Assembly (NCBI GenBank): GCA_027489175.1
Contig: JAIYAE010000024.1
Location: 52,585 to 116,584 of the forward strand
DNA: 64,000 nucleotides
Source of the DNA: Rhodobacter sp.
GTDB taxonomy: Bacteria; Pseudomonadota; Alphaproteobacteria; Rhodobacterales; Rhodobacteraceae
Direction of reading: 5' to 3'
Made by a program: the position numbers and the translations under genes. The notes under the pieces are model-generated. The model searched no databases and had not been told where the DNA came from. It saw only the letters and a program-made list of their open reading frames with translations. Shown one piece after another: positions 50,084 to 59,364 of this stretch. Each line of letters starts with the position of its first letter. Within the stretch, counting starts at the first letter, position 1.

Positions 50084-51322
50084 TCAGAACCGGCCGGGGC
50101 GATAGGCGGCAATGTCCAGCGGCAGCGCCTTGCCCGCCACCAGCGCCGTCACGATCCGAGCGGTTACCGGTGCCAAAGTCACCCCCAGATGGCCATGGCC
50201 AAAGGCGTAGATGACATCAGGCCCACCGCGTGAGGGCCCGATCACCGGCAGACTGTCGGGCAGCGATGGCCGAAAGCCCATCCAGCTGCGGTCCGGCTCT
50301 CCCAGCTCCGGAAAGAACGCCCGCGCGCCCTCTACCAGCTTTTGCACCCTATGGGGTGAGGGTGGTAGATGCAGGCCCCCCAGCTCCACCGTCCCCGCCA
50401 CCCGCAGACGGCCCGCCATCGGGCAGAAATAGAACCCGCGCGCCGTCGGGCAGACCGGGCGTTGCAGCAACGGCTCGGCCATGTCCCATTCGACGTGATA
50501 GCCGCGCTCGGTATCAAGGGGCACGCGGTCCCCGGCCTGCAGTGCCAAGGCGCGGGAATGCGCCCCCGCCGCGATGACCACCTTGCTGGCATGGAGGTGC
50601 AGCCCCGGCCCCTCAATCACCACGCCCGTTGGGCCACGGGTCAGACGCTCGGCCCGGGCCTGCAGCAACCGCGCCTTCGGCAGCACCGCCGCCACGATCA
50701 GCCCCATCATGCGGCCCGGATCATCCAGAAAGGTGGCGCCGCTGAAATAGGCAGCGCCGGCGCCTGCGGGCAAAGTAGGCTCCAATCCGGCCAAGGCGTC
50801 GGGGCCGATCAGATCAACCTCAACCCCCAGCGCCCGGCGTGTGGCCATCTCGCCCCCGGCGGCGGCGAAGGCCTGGGCAGTTTCATAGACATAGAGGCAG
50901 CCCCGGCGTTGCAGGATGCCCGCCCCGGCGACCTGCAGCGCCAGATCATCCCACCTCTCGCCCGAACCGGCCAGAAGGGCGGCAATCGCGCGCGCGTTCC
51001 GTTCGGCCTGGGCCGGCAGGCTTTGCCACAGAAAGCGCATCAGCCATGGCATCAGGCTGGGCAAGGCGCGATGACGGATGGCCAAGGGCGAGGTGCGGCT
51101 GAACATCAGCGACGGCAGCGACCGCAGCACATCCGGCGTGCCCACCGGACTGACCGCATAGCCCGCGATGGTGCCGGCATTGCCATAACTTGCGCCCATG
51201 CCGGGCTGGCCCGGGTCAACCAGCACCACGTCGCGGCCCGCCTCAACCAGCTCAAGCGCGGTGGTCAGGCCCACAACGCCCGCGCCGATCACCGCGATTT
51301 CGGTTCTCTCACGCGTGACCAT
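50084..51322 (-). CDS. FAD-dependent amine/amino-acid oxidoreductase (DadA/PuuB-like)
   Basis: The product is 412 aa from ATG 51322 (TTGGAG upstream; the open frame to 51334 uses a TTG). The dinucleotide loop is IAVIGAGVVGLTTALELVEAG near the N-terminus, and the C-terminal FAD contacts include YAFGHGHLGVT. This is the DAO family that includes DadA (D-amino acid dehydrogenase), PuuB and sarcosine oxidase. It ends an operon with GS-like, aldehyde and alcohol dehydrogenase genes, so oxidation of a gamma-glutamyl-amine, as by PuuB, is plausible. A D-amino acid role is the alternative. Confidence 0.85.
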   Translation of the reverse strand: MVTRERTEIAVIGAGVVGLTTALELVEAGRDVVLVDPGQPGMGASYGNAGTIAGYAVSPVGTPDVLRSLPSLMFSRTSPLAIRHRALPSLMPWLMRFLWQSLPAQAERNARAIAALLAGSGERWDDLALQVAGAGILQRRGCLYVYETAQAFAAAGGEMATRRALGVEVDLIGPDALAGLEPTLPAGAGAAYFSGATFLDDPGRMMGLIVAAVLPKARLLQARAERLTRGPTGVVIEGPGLHLHASKVVIAAGAHSRALALQAGDRVPLDTERGYHVEWDMAEPLLQRPVCPTARGFYFCPMAGRLRVAGTVELGGLHLPPSPHRVQKLVEGARAFFPELGEPDRSWMGFRPSLPDSLPVIGPSRGGPDVIYAFGHGHLGVTLAPVTARIVTALVAGKALPLDIAAYRPGRF

Positions 51323-51367
51323 GCACCGCTCCAAACCGCCCGCCAGATTGCCTGGCGGGCGCAGACC

Positions 51368-52537
51368 TTACATGCAGGCCTGATACAACGCCCGCGTATT
51401 TTCACGCGTCATGGCAATCGGGTTGCCGCCGCAGGACGGGTCTTCCAGCGCCATGTCGGTGAGCATCTCAAGATCCGCCGCCTTCACGCTCATGGCCGTC
51501 AGGTTCTCCGGGATCGCAAGCGCCGCGCGCAGGTCCATGATGCGGGTCTTGAAGCCGTCAAACCCGCCCTTGATGCCAAGGTAGGCTGCCGCCGCCTCGA
51601 TCCGCGTCTCGATTGCGGGGCGGTTGAAGTCTAGGACCATCGGCATCACCACAGCGTTCGTCGTGCCATGGTGCGTGCCGTAAACCGCGCCGACCGGGTG
51701 GGAAAGCGAGTGTATCGCGCCAAGGCCCTTCTGGAACGCCACGGCCCCCATCGCGGCGGCCGACATCATATGCGCGCGGGCGTCAAGGTCATCCGGCGCG
51801 TGATAGACGCGGGGCAGGTTTTCGAAGACCAGCCGCATCCCTTCCAACGCGATGCCCTGCGACATCGGGTGGTAGAACGGGCTGGAGTACGCCTCCAGGC
51901 AATGCGCGAGAGCGTCCATCCCGGTGCCTGCGGTGATGAAGCGGGGCATCCCCACGGTAAGCGCCGGGTCACAGATCGTGACGACGGGCATCAGCTTGGG
52001 GTGGAAGATGATCTTCTTCTTGTGGGTGGTGGAGTTCGTCAGCACCCCAGCCCGTCCCACTTCGCTGCCGGTTCCTGCGGTCGTCGGCACCGCGATGATC
52101 GGCGCGATTTTTGAGGCATCGGCACGGGTGTACCAGTCGTCGATATCCTCAAGGTCCCAGACGCTCAGGTCCTTCCGCTGATGCGCCATTAGGGCGATCA
52201 TCTTGCCAAGGTCCAGCGCGGAGCCGCCACCAAAGCAGATCACCCCGTCATGCCCACCAGCGAGGTAAACCGCGATCCCGGCGGCCATGTTCGCCTCATT
52301 CGGGTTCGGGTCCACGTCCGAAAAGACGGCGCGGCCCATCCCGGCCTTTTCCAGCACGTCCAACGCGGCAGCGGTGATCGGCAGGGATGCTAGCGCCTTG
52401 TCGGTGACCAGAAGCGGTTTTTTCAGGCCAGCCCCGGCGGCATGGTCGGCCAGTTCCGAAATCCGGCCGACGCCGAACTTGATGGCGGTCGGGTAAGACC
52501 AGTTGCGATTGGGGACCGAGTGGGTGGCGGTGCTCAT
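51368..52537 (-). CDS. Iron-containing alcohol dehydrogenase
   Basis: The product is 389 aa, group III. NAD-binding is FGGGSALDLGKMIAL; metal ligands are suggested by GTGMDALAHCLEAY and IHSLSHPVGAVYGTHHG (three His in the right order). It starts 4 bp after the aldehyde dehydrogenase stop, so it is co-transcribed. It would interconvert an alcohol or amino alcohol and its aldehyde before the aldehyde dehydrogenase step. It resembles gamma-hydroxybutyrate / propanediol-type enzymes in length and motif order. Confidence 0.88.
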   Translation of the reverse strand: MSTATHSVPNRNWSYPTAIKFGVGRISELADHAAGAGLKKPLLVTDKALASLPITAAALDVLEKAGMGRAVFSDVDPNPNEANMAAGIAVYLAGGHDGVICFGGGSALDLGKMIALMAHQRKDLSVWDLEDIDDWYTRADASKIAPIIAVPTTAGTGSEVGRAGVLTNSTTHKKKIIFHPKLMPVVTICDPALTVGMPRFITAGTGMDALAHCLEAYSSPFYHPMSQGIALEGMRLVFENLPRVYHAPDDLDARAHMMSAAAMGAVAFQKGLGAIHSLSHPVGAVYGTHHGTTNAVVMPMVLDFNRPAIETRIEAAAAYLGIKGGFDGFKTRIMDLRAALAIPENLTAMSVKAADLEMLTDMALEDPSCGGNPIAMTRENTRALYQACM

Positions 52538-52541
52538 AGGA

Positions 52542-53921
52542 TCAGACTTTCTTCAGATGATAGGATTTCGGCCGGGTCACCGCATGGAACCCAAGGTAAG
52601 ACAGCGATCCGCCGCGCCCGGTGTCCTTGCAGCCGGTCCAGCAGAGGGCGGGGTCAAGGTAATCGGCGCGGTTCATGAAGACCGTTCCGGTTTCCACCTG
52701 CTCGCCCAGCTTCGCGGCAGTGTCATAGTCCTGCGTCCAGATGCTGGCGGTCAGGCCGTAGGGGCTGTCGTTCATCAGCCGCAAAGCCTCGGCGTCGTCC
52801 TTGACCTTCATGATGCCGACGACGGGGCCAAAGCTTTCCTCCATCATCACCCGCATCGAATGGTCAACGTTCACAAGGATTTGCGGCGCAAGGTAGGCGC
52901 CCCCGTCATCGGCGGGGAAGAGCGCGGGGTCGATCAGCGGTTTCGCGCCCTTGGCCACGGCCTCGGCAATCTGGTCGCGCACGACCTTGGCGAAGCGCTT
53001 GTTGGCCATCGGCCCAAGCGTGCTGTCGGCGTCAAAGGGGTTGCCGAGTTTCAGCGTCTTGACCCAGGCCACCGCCTTTTCGACGAAGGCATCATAGAGC
53101 GATTCATGGACGTAGATCCGCTCGATCCCGCAGCAGCATTGGCCCGCGTTGTACATCGCGCCGTCCATCAGCGTATCGACCGCGGCATCAAGGTTGGCGT
53201 CGGCGCGGACATAGCCGGGGTCCTTACCCCCAAGTTCCAGCCCCAGGGGGGTAAACGTCCCCGCCGCTGCGCGTTCCATCGCCTGACCGCCCGCGACCGA
53301 TCCGGTGAAGTTCACGAACCCGAAGGAGCGCGCCGCGATCAGTGCCTCGGTCGTGGCATGATCCAGCACCACGTTCTGGAACACGTCGGCCGGGATGCCG
53401 GCGGCATGGAAGGCCTCGGCCAGACGTTCGCCCACCAGCATGGTCTGGCTGGCGTGCTTGAGGATCACCGTGTTCCCGGCGATCAGGGCGGGGACTAGCG
53501 TGTTGATCGTGGTCAGGTAGGGGTAGTTCCACGGTGCCACGATGAAGACCACGCCCACCGGGTCGCGGGCGAGGTAGCGGCGGAATTTGTCGCTGTCTTC
53601 GACCATCTGGGGGGCAAGGGTCGCAGCGGCGATCTCGGACATATACTCCGTCCGGGCATTCACCCCGCCGAATTCACCACCAAAGCGGGTGGGGCGGCCC
53701 ATCTGCCAGGCGATCTCTTCGACGACCACATCCTTCATCTCGTTCAGCTTGGCGACACCCGCCTTGACCAAGGCAATGCGTTCGGCCAGCGGGCGCGCGG
53801 CCCAGGCCTTTTGCGCAGCTTTGGCGGCGGCGACTGCGGCCTTCGCCGCCTCATGCGTCAGGGGCATCCGTTCGGCATAGACAGAGCCGTCAACGGGGGA
53901 AATCAGTTGGATGGGTTTCAT
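52542..53921 (-). CDS. Aldehyde dehydrogenase (PuuC/AldA superfamily)
   Basis: The product is 459 aa from ATG 53921. Catalytic elements are FTGSVAGG, Glu in LELGGKDPGYV (about E229) and Cys in GQCCCG (the middle one, about C263, corresponds to the nucleophile). The open frame extends 11 codons up to 53954 across the REP-like palindrome; MKPIQLISP fits the family better as the start. Within the operon it would oxidise the aldehyde produced by the FAD enzyme or the alcohol dehydrogenase to an acid with NAD(P). Confidence 0.9.
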   Translation of the reverse strand: MKPIQLISPVDGSVYAERMPLTHEAAKAAVAAAKAAQKAWAARPLAERIALVKAGVAKLNEMKDVVVEEIAWQMGRPTRFGGEFGGVNARTEYMSEIAAATLAPQMVEDSDKFRRYLARDPVGVVFIVAPWNYPYLTTINTLVPALIAGNTVILKHASQTMLVGERLAEAFHAAGIPADVFQNVVLDHATTEALIAARSFGFVNFTGSVAGGQAMERAAAGTFTPLGLELGGKDPGYVRADANLDAAVDTLMDGAMYNAGQCCCGIERIYVHESLYDAFVEKAVAWVKTLKLGNPFDADSTLGPMANKRFAKVVRDQIAEAVAKGAKPLIDPALFPADDGGAYLAPQILVNVDHSMRVMMEESFGPVVGIMKVKDDAEALRLMNDSPYGLTASIWTQDYDTAAKLGEQVETGTVFMNRADYLDPALCWTGCKDTGRGGSLSYLGFHAVTRPKSYHLKKV

Positions 53922-53930
53922 GTCGTCCTC

Positions 53931-53986
53931 GTAGGTCGGGGCCTGCCCCGACATTCAGAAATGAGTCGGGGCAAGCCCCGACCTAC
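53931..53986. repeat. REP-like double palindrome between GS-like and aldehyde dehydrogenase genes
   Basis: Two copies of GTCGGGGC-N2-GCCCCGAC (53935-53952 and 53965-53982) form two 8-bp hairpins. The outer arms GTAGGTCGGGGC and GCCCCGACCTAC are also perfect reverse complements, so one large hairpin is possible. This paired, inverted arrangement is that of BIME/REP elements. I recall similar GTCGGGGC elements in Rhodobacteraceae. It may affect mRNA stability inside this operon. Confidence 0.75.
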
Positions 53987-54009
53987 AGTGTCCTGCGGCG
54001 CTTGGCCAT

Positions 54010-55374
54010 TTACGCCCGCTCAAGCAGGCGCTGAAGCTCAAAGTCGGTGACCACGCGGTCAGTTTCCGAAATCTCCCACTGGGCGGCGTGGTGGTAGTGG
54101 TCAATCACGTCATCGCCAAAGGCCGCACGCAGCATCTTGGAGCCGTTCAGCAGCGCCGCCGCGTCGCGCAGGTTATGCGGGATCTCGCGGATGCCAGCGG
54201 TATTGTACATGTCGCCAGACATTTCAGGTTCCAGCTCCATCTTGCCTTCGATCCCCGCCAGACCCGCCGCCAGCAGAGCCGCGCAGGCAAGGTAGGGGTT
54301 CACGTCTGACCCGGGGATGCGGCATTCCACCCGCACCGCCCTGGAATGAACGCCACAAACCCGGAAACCGGCTGTGCGGTTATCAGCCGACCACACCGCC
54401 TTGGTCGGCGCGAACATCCCGATGGTAAAGCGCTTGTAGCTGTTGACGTAAGGCGCCAGGAACGCCGTCAACTCCTGCGCATGGGCCAATTGCCCGGCCA
54501 TGTAATGCTTCATCGTGGCCGACATGCCGTGCTTGTCGGCCTTGTCGGCAAAGGCGGGCTTGCCGTCCTTGGTCCACAGGCTTTGGTGGATGTGGCTGGA
54601 GGACCCGGCTTTGCGGTGGTCATACTTGGCCATGAAGGTCACCGACTTGCCCTTGGTCCAGGCAATCTCTTTCACGCCGTTCTTGACGATCACATGGTTG
54701 TCGGCGGTGTCGAGCGCGTCGGAGTAGCGGTAGTTCACCTCTTCCTGCCCTGCGTCCGCCTCACCCTTGGAATTCTCGATCGGGATCCCCGCGCCATAAA
54801 GCCCGTTGCGGATCGCGCGCATCACGTCTTCTTCCTTGGTGGTCTGGAAGATGTGGTAATCCTCATTGTAAGCGCTGACGGGCTTCAGCGCGCCCAAACC
54901 TCCGTCGCGCAGGTTCTCGTACGAATTCTCGAACAGGTAGAACTCCAGCTCCGTCGCCATCATGGGTTCAAACCCCAAGGCACGGGCCCGCGCCACCTGC
55001 TTTTTCAGGATCGCGCGGGGCGAATGGGGCACTTCATGATGGTGGTGGTCCAACGTGTCGCCGAGGACCAGCGCCGTGCCCGGCAGCCACGGGATAAGGC
55101 GCAGCGTGGTCATGTCCGGCTTCAGCACATAGTCACCGTAGCCGGTTTGCCAGCTTGAGGATTTGTAGCCCTGAACCGTGGTCATCTCCATGTCCACGGT
55201 CAGAAGGTAGTTGCAGCAATGGGTCTCTTCCCAGCCGCCATCGACGAAGAACTGCGCATGAAAGCGCTTGCCCATCAGGCGGCCTTGCATGTCGATGCCG
55301 GCCACAAGGACAGTGTCGATCTCTCCGCGTTTCACGGCGGCTTTCAGGTCTTCAAGCGTCAGATTACCGGGCAT
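54010..55374 (-). CDS. Glutamine-synthetase-family ligase (gamma-glutamyl-amine synthetase type)
   Basis: The product is 454 aa. The GS core is present: EADAGQEEVNYRY and KAGSSSHIHQSLWTKDG (ATP/metal), TKAVWSADNRTAGFRVCG and RVECRIPGSDVNPYLA. The tyrosine adenylylation region of GlnA type I is not evident. The family includes PuuA and GlnA4-like enzymes that glutamylate amines. First of an operon with aldehyde, alcohol and FAD dehydrogenases, this suggests a gamma-glutamylated catabolic route. A real nitrogen-assimilating GlnA is unlikely given this context, but the substrate is unproven. Confidence 0.83.
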   Translation of the reverse strand: MPGNLTLEDLKAAVKRGEIDTVLVAGIDMQGRLMGKRFHAQFFVDGGWEETHCCNYLLTVDMEMTTVQGYKSSSWQTGYGDYVLKPDMTTLRLIPWLPGTALVLGDTLDHHHHEVPHSPRAILKKQVARARALGFEPMMATELEFYLFENSYENLRDGGLGALKPVSAYNEDYHIFQTTKEEDVMRAIRNGLYGAGIPIENSKGEADAGQEEVNYRYSDALDTADNHVIVKNGVKEIAWTKGKSVTFMAKYDHRKAGSSSHIHQSLWTKDGKPAFADKADKHGMSATMKHYMAGQLAHAQELTAFLAPYVNSYKRFTIGMFAPTKAVWSADNRTAGFRVCGVHSRAVRVECRIPGSDVNPYLACAALLAAGLAGIEGKMELEPEMSGDMYNTAGIREIPHNLRDAAALLNGSKMLRAAFGDDVIDHYHHAAQWEISETDRVVTDFELQRLLERA

Positions 55375-55563
55375 ATCAGCCTCTTTGTGATGTTCAGGTC
55401 AGGTGTGGGACACAGCGGCCCCGGGTGGCGGGACGGGCCAAAAGCTGCCGGCCGCCGCCAAACTCGGGCTTGCGCGGCCAGCAGGGGCCGCGGCTGGTGT
55501 CTTGCGGATCAGACCGCATCCTGACGTTCTCCCCATCGCACGGAGGGTGCTCCGTGAATTTGA

Positions 55564-56469
55564 TCATTCATTCACAGGTCGGGCCCGGTTCGCAACCCCC
55601 TCTGCCATTTGCGCCCGCGCGCCCATGACCGCATTCAGCGCCACGGCGGCCAGCAGGACCCCGCCACCGATGAAGGTCTCGGCGCTGGCGGTCTCGCCCA
55701 GAAAGAGGAACACCCACATTGGGGCAAGCAGAACCTCGATCAGGGCAAGCAGCGTCAGTTCTGCGGCCGGGATCACGCGGCTGCCAAGGGTGTACATGAC
55801 CATGCCCAGCGCCAGCACCACCGCGCCGATGGCGGCGGCCATGCCCATGTCCCAGGGGGAGGCGAGGATCGGCTCCCCCCGCGCGGTCAGGATCGCCCCC
55901 GCCACCAAGATCGAGAACACCCCGCCTAACATCGAGACGGGCAGCATCTCGCCCACCTTGCCCCAACGCAGGGCGACCGTGAAGGCGCCGAACCCGGCTG
56001 CGGACAGAATGGCCGCGATGTTGCCTGCAAGCGCGCCCATCGCCAGACCCTCGCTGACCATGAGATACATTCCGAAGACCGCCAGCCCGATGGCGACCCA
56101 GGTCCAGGGCCGCACCCTTTCACCCAGGATGATCCAGCCCAGAATCGCCGCCACGAAGGGAGACGCGGTGAACAGGAACACCGCATTGGCAATGGTGGTG
56201 GTCTGGATCGCGTAGATCGCCCCGGCAAAGGCGAAGACCAGGCCAAACCCGCCAACTGCCCCGGCCAGGCCGACCTTGCGGATCTGCGCGATGGGCTGGC
56301 CGCGCGAGGTGACCCAGATGAAAGCCAGAAGCACCGGCACCATCCCGACGGACCGCCAGAACAGGATCTGCCAGACGCTCGCCGCCTCGATCTGGCGCAG
56401 GCCAAGGCCCATCAGCGACCACAAGGCCCCCGCCGCCAGAACCAGTGCCACGCCTTGCCCGTATCTCAT
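55564..56469 (-). CDS. EamA-family (DMT) transporter
   Basis: The product is 301 aa with ten hydrophobic segments in two EamA halves (AAGALWSLMGLGLRQIEA; AAILSAAGFGAFTVALRWGK). Such transporters export amino acids, nucleotide sugars or drugs. It is unlinked in strand or spacing to the GS operon, though on the same strand; a 189-bp gap separates the two. The substrate is unknown. Confidence 0.85.
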   Translation of the reverse strand: MRYGQGVALVLAAGALWSLMGLGLRQIEAASVWQILFWRSVGMVPVLLAFIWVTSRGQPIAQIRKVGLAGAVGGFGLVFAFAGAIYAIQTTTIANAVFLFTASPFVAAILGWIILGERVRPWTWVAIGLAVFGMYLMVSEGLAMGALAGNIAAILSAAGFGAFTVALRWGKVGEMLPVSMLGGVFSILVAGAILTARGEPILASPWDMGMAAAIGAVVLALGMVMYTLGSRVIPAAELTLLALIEVLLAPMWVFLFLGETASAETFIGGGVLLAAVALNAVMGARAQMAEGVANRARPVNE

Positions 56470-56550
56470 GCCGCACCTCGCTGTGACAGTGCTGGCATGG
56501 GGAATGGGGTCCGGCTGTTCCGTTCCCGACCTTTGCTGAACCTTTGGCGC

Positions 56551-57465
56551 TTAGTAGCCGCGCGCCCGGTCGACGAGGTGGAGGAAAGGCGCGCCTGCCT
56601 CGCCCCGACGGATGTTTTCGGCGATGACGCGGGCGGCGCTGGAGGCACGGGTGTCGGCGGCGATGTGGGGGGTCACCGTCACGCGGGGGTGGGACCAGAA
56701 CGGGTGATCCGGCGGCAGGGGTTCCACCCGGAACACATCCAGCGTGGCATGGCCGACCTGCCCGGCATCCAGCGCTGCCAGCAGGGCCGAGTCGTCGATC
56801 AGCGGCCCGCGGCCAGGGTTCAGGATCACCGCCCCGGCGGGCAGAAGGGCAAGGCGGTCGGCGTTCAAGAGGTTCTCCGTCTCGGGCGTGCGGGGCAGGA
56901 GGGTCACCACGATCTGCGCGCCAGCAAGGGCCTGCCGCAGCCCGTTTTCGCCATGCAGGCAGCCGGGCTTCGGTGACCGGCTCCACCCCGTCACCGGGAA
57001 GTTCAGGGCCCGCAAAGCCGCCGCGCAGGCCGACCCCAGAGCCCCCATCCCCAGCATCGCCACCGGGCGTTCGCGGGCGAGGGGGGGGCAGGTCGGGTCC
57101 CAGACATGCCCCGGGTTCACGATGTGCCGGTCCATCCCGAGGTGGTGGCGCAGGGTGTGGCCGACGACCCATTCCACCATCCCTTCGGTCAGGCCGGGGT
57201 CGACCATCCGGCAGAGGGGTTGGGTCAGGGTCGGGTTGCCCACCACCCTTTCCACCCCCGCCCAGAGGCTGAGGACGGCCTTGGTCCGGGTGTAGGGGGT
57301 GAAGTCCTGCAGGGGTGAGGAGGGGGCGTAGACGATGTAGTCAACCTCCTCGGGTCGGGCCTCGGTCACGACGGGGCCGGTCACCCCGACCTCGGCCAAG
57401 GCCTGGGGGAGGGCGGTCTGATATTCGGGCCAGAGCGAGGGGGCAGCGAAGAGGATCGTGGGCAT
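56551..57465 (-). CDS. ghrA: Glyoxylate/hydroxypyruvate reductase A-like
   Basis: The product is 304 aa. NAD(P)-binding loop LGMGALGSACAAAL (about 138-151), catalytic Arg in NPGRGPLIDD, and His in PHIAADT near the end match the GhrA branch of the D-2-hydroxyacid dehydrogenases. It reduces glyoxylate and hydroxypyruvate with NADPH. The C-terminus ends with LHLVDRARGY, as in GhrA. It is probably a stand-alone gene on the minus strand. Confidence 0.85.
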   Translation of the reverse strand: MPTILFAAPSLWPEYQTALPQALAEVGVTGPVVTEARPEEVDYIVYAPSSPLQDFTPYTRTKAVLSLWAGVERVVGNPTLTQPLCRMVDPGLTEGMVEWVVGHTLRHHLGMDRHIVNPGHVWDPTCPPLARERPVAMLGMGALGSACAAALRALNFPVTGWSRSPKPGCLHGENGLRQALAGAQIVVTLLPRTPETENLLNADRLALLPAGAVILNPGRGPLIDDSALLAALDAGQVGHATLDVFRVEPLPPDHPFWSHPRVTVTPHIAADTRASSAARVIAENIRRGEAGAPFLHLVDRARGY

Positions 57466-57596
57466 GGGGCGGGGCCTTTGGCAGGTGTCCGCGCTGGTCC
57501 ATGGATTGGCGCAAACAAAATCAACGGGTTGCTGTCGCGTTTTCAGGAAGTCTTAATCTTTGGTCTTCGGGTCACCCTTGCCAGCCCGCGCCCAGC

Positions 57597-58220
57597 TTAG
57601 GCACCCGCCGTCACAGCGGCGTTGATCGCCAGCGCCAGGATGACGGTGTTGTAAAAGAAGGTCACCACCGAATGCACCAGCACCGCCTGTCGCATCTTGC
57701 GCGAGGTGACGGTGACATCCGACACTTGCGCCGTCATCCCGATCACGAAACTGGCGTAGACGAAATCCATCGCCTCGGGGTCGCCCTTGCCCGGAAACTC
57801 CATCCCGCCATGCGCGCCGTGATAGAAAAGATGGGCGTAATGCATCGCCGCAAGGACATGCACCGTGGTCCAGCCAAGGGGAATGCTGACGAGGGCGGTC
57901 AGGCGAATTGCAAGGCTGCTGTCATCGGCATTCAGAACCAGGAATATCGCGGTGATGCTGACGCAGATCGCCAGAAGGGCTAGGCCAAGGATCAGCGCCA
58001 CGCCTTCATCCGCCTCGGCCGCATGGGCGCGCAGCTGGGCCGGGCCCGAGGCGCGGATCAGCCGCGCCATCTGGACCAGATAAAGGACAAAGAACGTGCT
58101 CCCGCCCGCAAGGAGCACCAGAACCGGGGGCAGGCCCTGCACCCAGCCTGCCGCCGCGATGACTGCGCCCACGGCGAAAGCGGCGAGAAACCGGCCATGC
58201 CGGTGCGTCAGATGCATCAT
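57597..58220 (-). CDS. DUF1345 membrane protein
   Basis: The product is 207 aa with five to six membrane segments. DUF1345 traits include ALILGLALLAICVSITAIFL, TVHVLAAMHYAHLFYH and FVYASFVIGMTAQVSDV. The ATG at 58220 abuts the rodA stop (58221), so it is the last gene of the cell-elongation operon. The function of the family is unknown; position beside rodA invites a link to envelope growth. Confidence 0.85.
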   Translation of the reverse strand: MMHLTHRHGRFLAAFAVGAVIAAAGWVQGLPPVLVLLAGGSTFFVLYLVQMARLIRASGPAQLRAHAAEADEGVALILGLALLAICVSITAIFLVLNADDSSLAIRLTALVSIPLGWTTVHVLAAMHYAHLFYHGAHGGMEFPGKGDPEAMDFVYASFVIGMTAQVSDVTVTSRKMRQAVLVHSVVTFFYNTVILALAINAAVTAGA

Positions 58221-59360
58221 CTAGCGCGGCCTATGGACATGCGCGCTTTGCACCAGCCCAAAGCCGACCAGCAGCACCAGCATCGCCGAGCCGCCGTAGG
58301 ACAACAGCGGCAACGGCACGCCCACGACAGGGGCCATGCCCATCACCATCGACAGGTTGACCGCGATGTAGAAGAAGAAGTTCGCCGCCACCCCGACGAT
58401 CAGCAGCGCCGAGAACCGGTCACGGTTCTGGAAAGCCGCCATCAGGCAGAACCCGATGATAAGGGCGTAAAGTCCCAGCAGCGAGAAAGCTCCGATAAAG
58501 CCGAATTCCTCGGCCAGGGTGGTGAAGATGAAGTCGGTATGCTTTTCCGGCAGAAAGTTCAGGCGTGACTGGGTGCCTTGCATGAAGCCCTTGCCGCTCC
58601 ACCCGCCCGACCCCAGCGCGATCTTGGCCTGGATGATGTTGTAGCCCGCGCCAAGGGGGTCGGCGGTGGGGTCAAGGAAGGTGTCGATCCGACGGTATTG
58701 ATAATCATGCAGGAACTGCCAGGGCGTGCCGCGCAGGGTGAAGACCCCAACCACGACCGACCCGACCAGCGCCAGCACCCCGCCGAAATACCACAAGGAC
58801 ACGCCAGCCGCGAACATCACCGCCCCCCCGGCAAGGAGAAGCAGGATCGAGGTGCCAAGGTTCGGCTGCATCAGGACCAGCACCGTGGGGGCGACCGTCA
58901 GCAGCACCGGGATCAGCACATACAGCGGGCGAGAGGTCTTCTTGCTGTCCAAAGCATCGTAATAGGCTGCCAGCAGCATCACGAGGGTGAATTTCATCAT
59001 CTCGGACGGTTGCAGGCGCAGGGGGCCGATGTCGATCCAGCGCTGTGCGCCCATCCCGATCTCGCCAGTAAACTCAACGAACAGCAACAGGACGAAGGAC
59101 ACGAAATAGGCCAGCCCCGCCATGCTGCGCCAGAACCAGATCGGCACCATGGCGACGATGAACATCAACACCATGCCGACGATGAAAATCTGCGACTGCC
59201 GCCGCGCCCATTGGTCGAAATCTCCGCCGGCGATGGAATACAGCATCAAGAACCCGACCGAGGCGACAGCGGTGACCAGCACCACCAGCGGCCAGTTCAT
59301 ATACAGGACCTTGCGAAAGCCGGTCGGCACCTGTTTCAGGCGGTATTCCAGAAAGCTCAT
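58221..59360 (-). CDS. rodA: Rod-shape peptidoglycan glycosyltransferase RodA
   Basis: The product is 379 aa, a SEDS-family polytopic inner-membrane protein. It polymerises glycan strands from lipid II together with PBP2 in the Rod complex. Visible motifs are WIDIGPLRLQPSEMMKF, QPNLGTSILLLL, LGSGGWSGKGFMQGTQSRLNFLPEKHTDFIFT, and the C-terminal GVPLPLLSYGGSAM. It starts 4 bp after the mrdA stop. Length and order fit RodA, not FtsW. Confidence 0.94.
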   Translation of the reverse strand: MSFLEYRLKQVPTGFRKVLYMNWPLVVLVTAVASVGFLMLYSIAGGDFDQWARRQSQIFIVGMVLMFIVAMVPIWFWRSMAGLAYFVSFVLLLFVEFTGEIGMGAQRWIDIGPLRLQPSEMMKFTLVMLLAAYYDALDSKKTSRPLYVLIPVLLTVAPTVLVLMQPNLGTSILLLLAGGAVMFAAGVSLWYFGGVLALVGSVVVGVFTLRGTPWQFLHDYQYRRIDTFLDPTADPLGAGYNIIQAKIALGSGGWSGKGFMQGTQSRLNFLPEKHTDFIFTTLAEEFGFIGAFSLLGLYALIIGFCLMAAFQNRDRFSALLIVGVAANFFFYIAVNLSMVMGMAPVVGVPLPLLSYGGSAMLVLLVGFGLVQSAHVHRPR

Positions 59361-59364
59361 GGCG

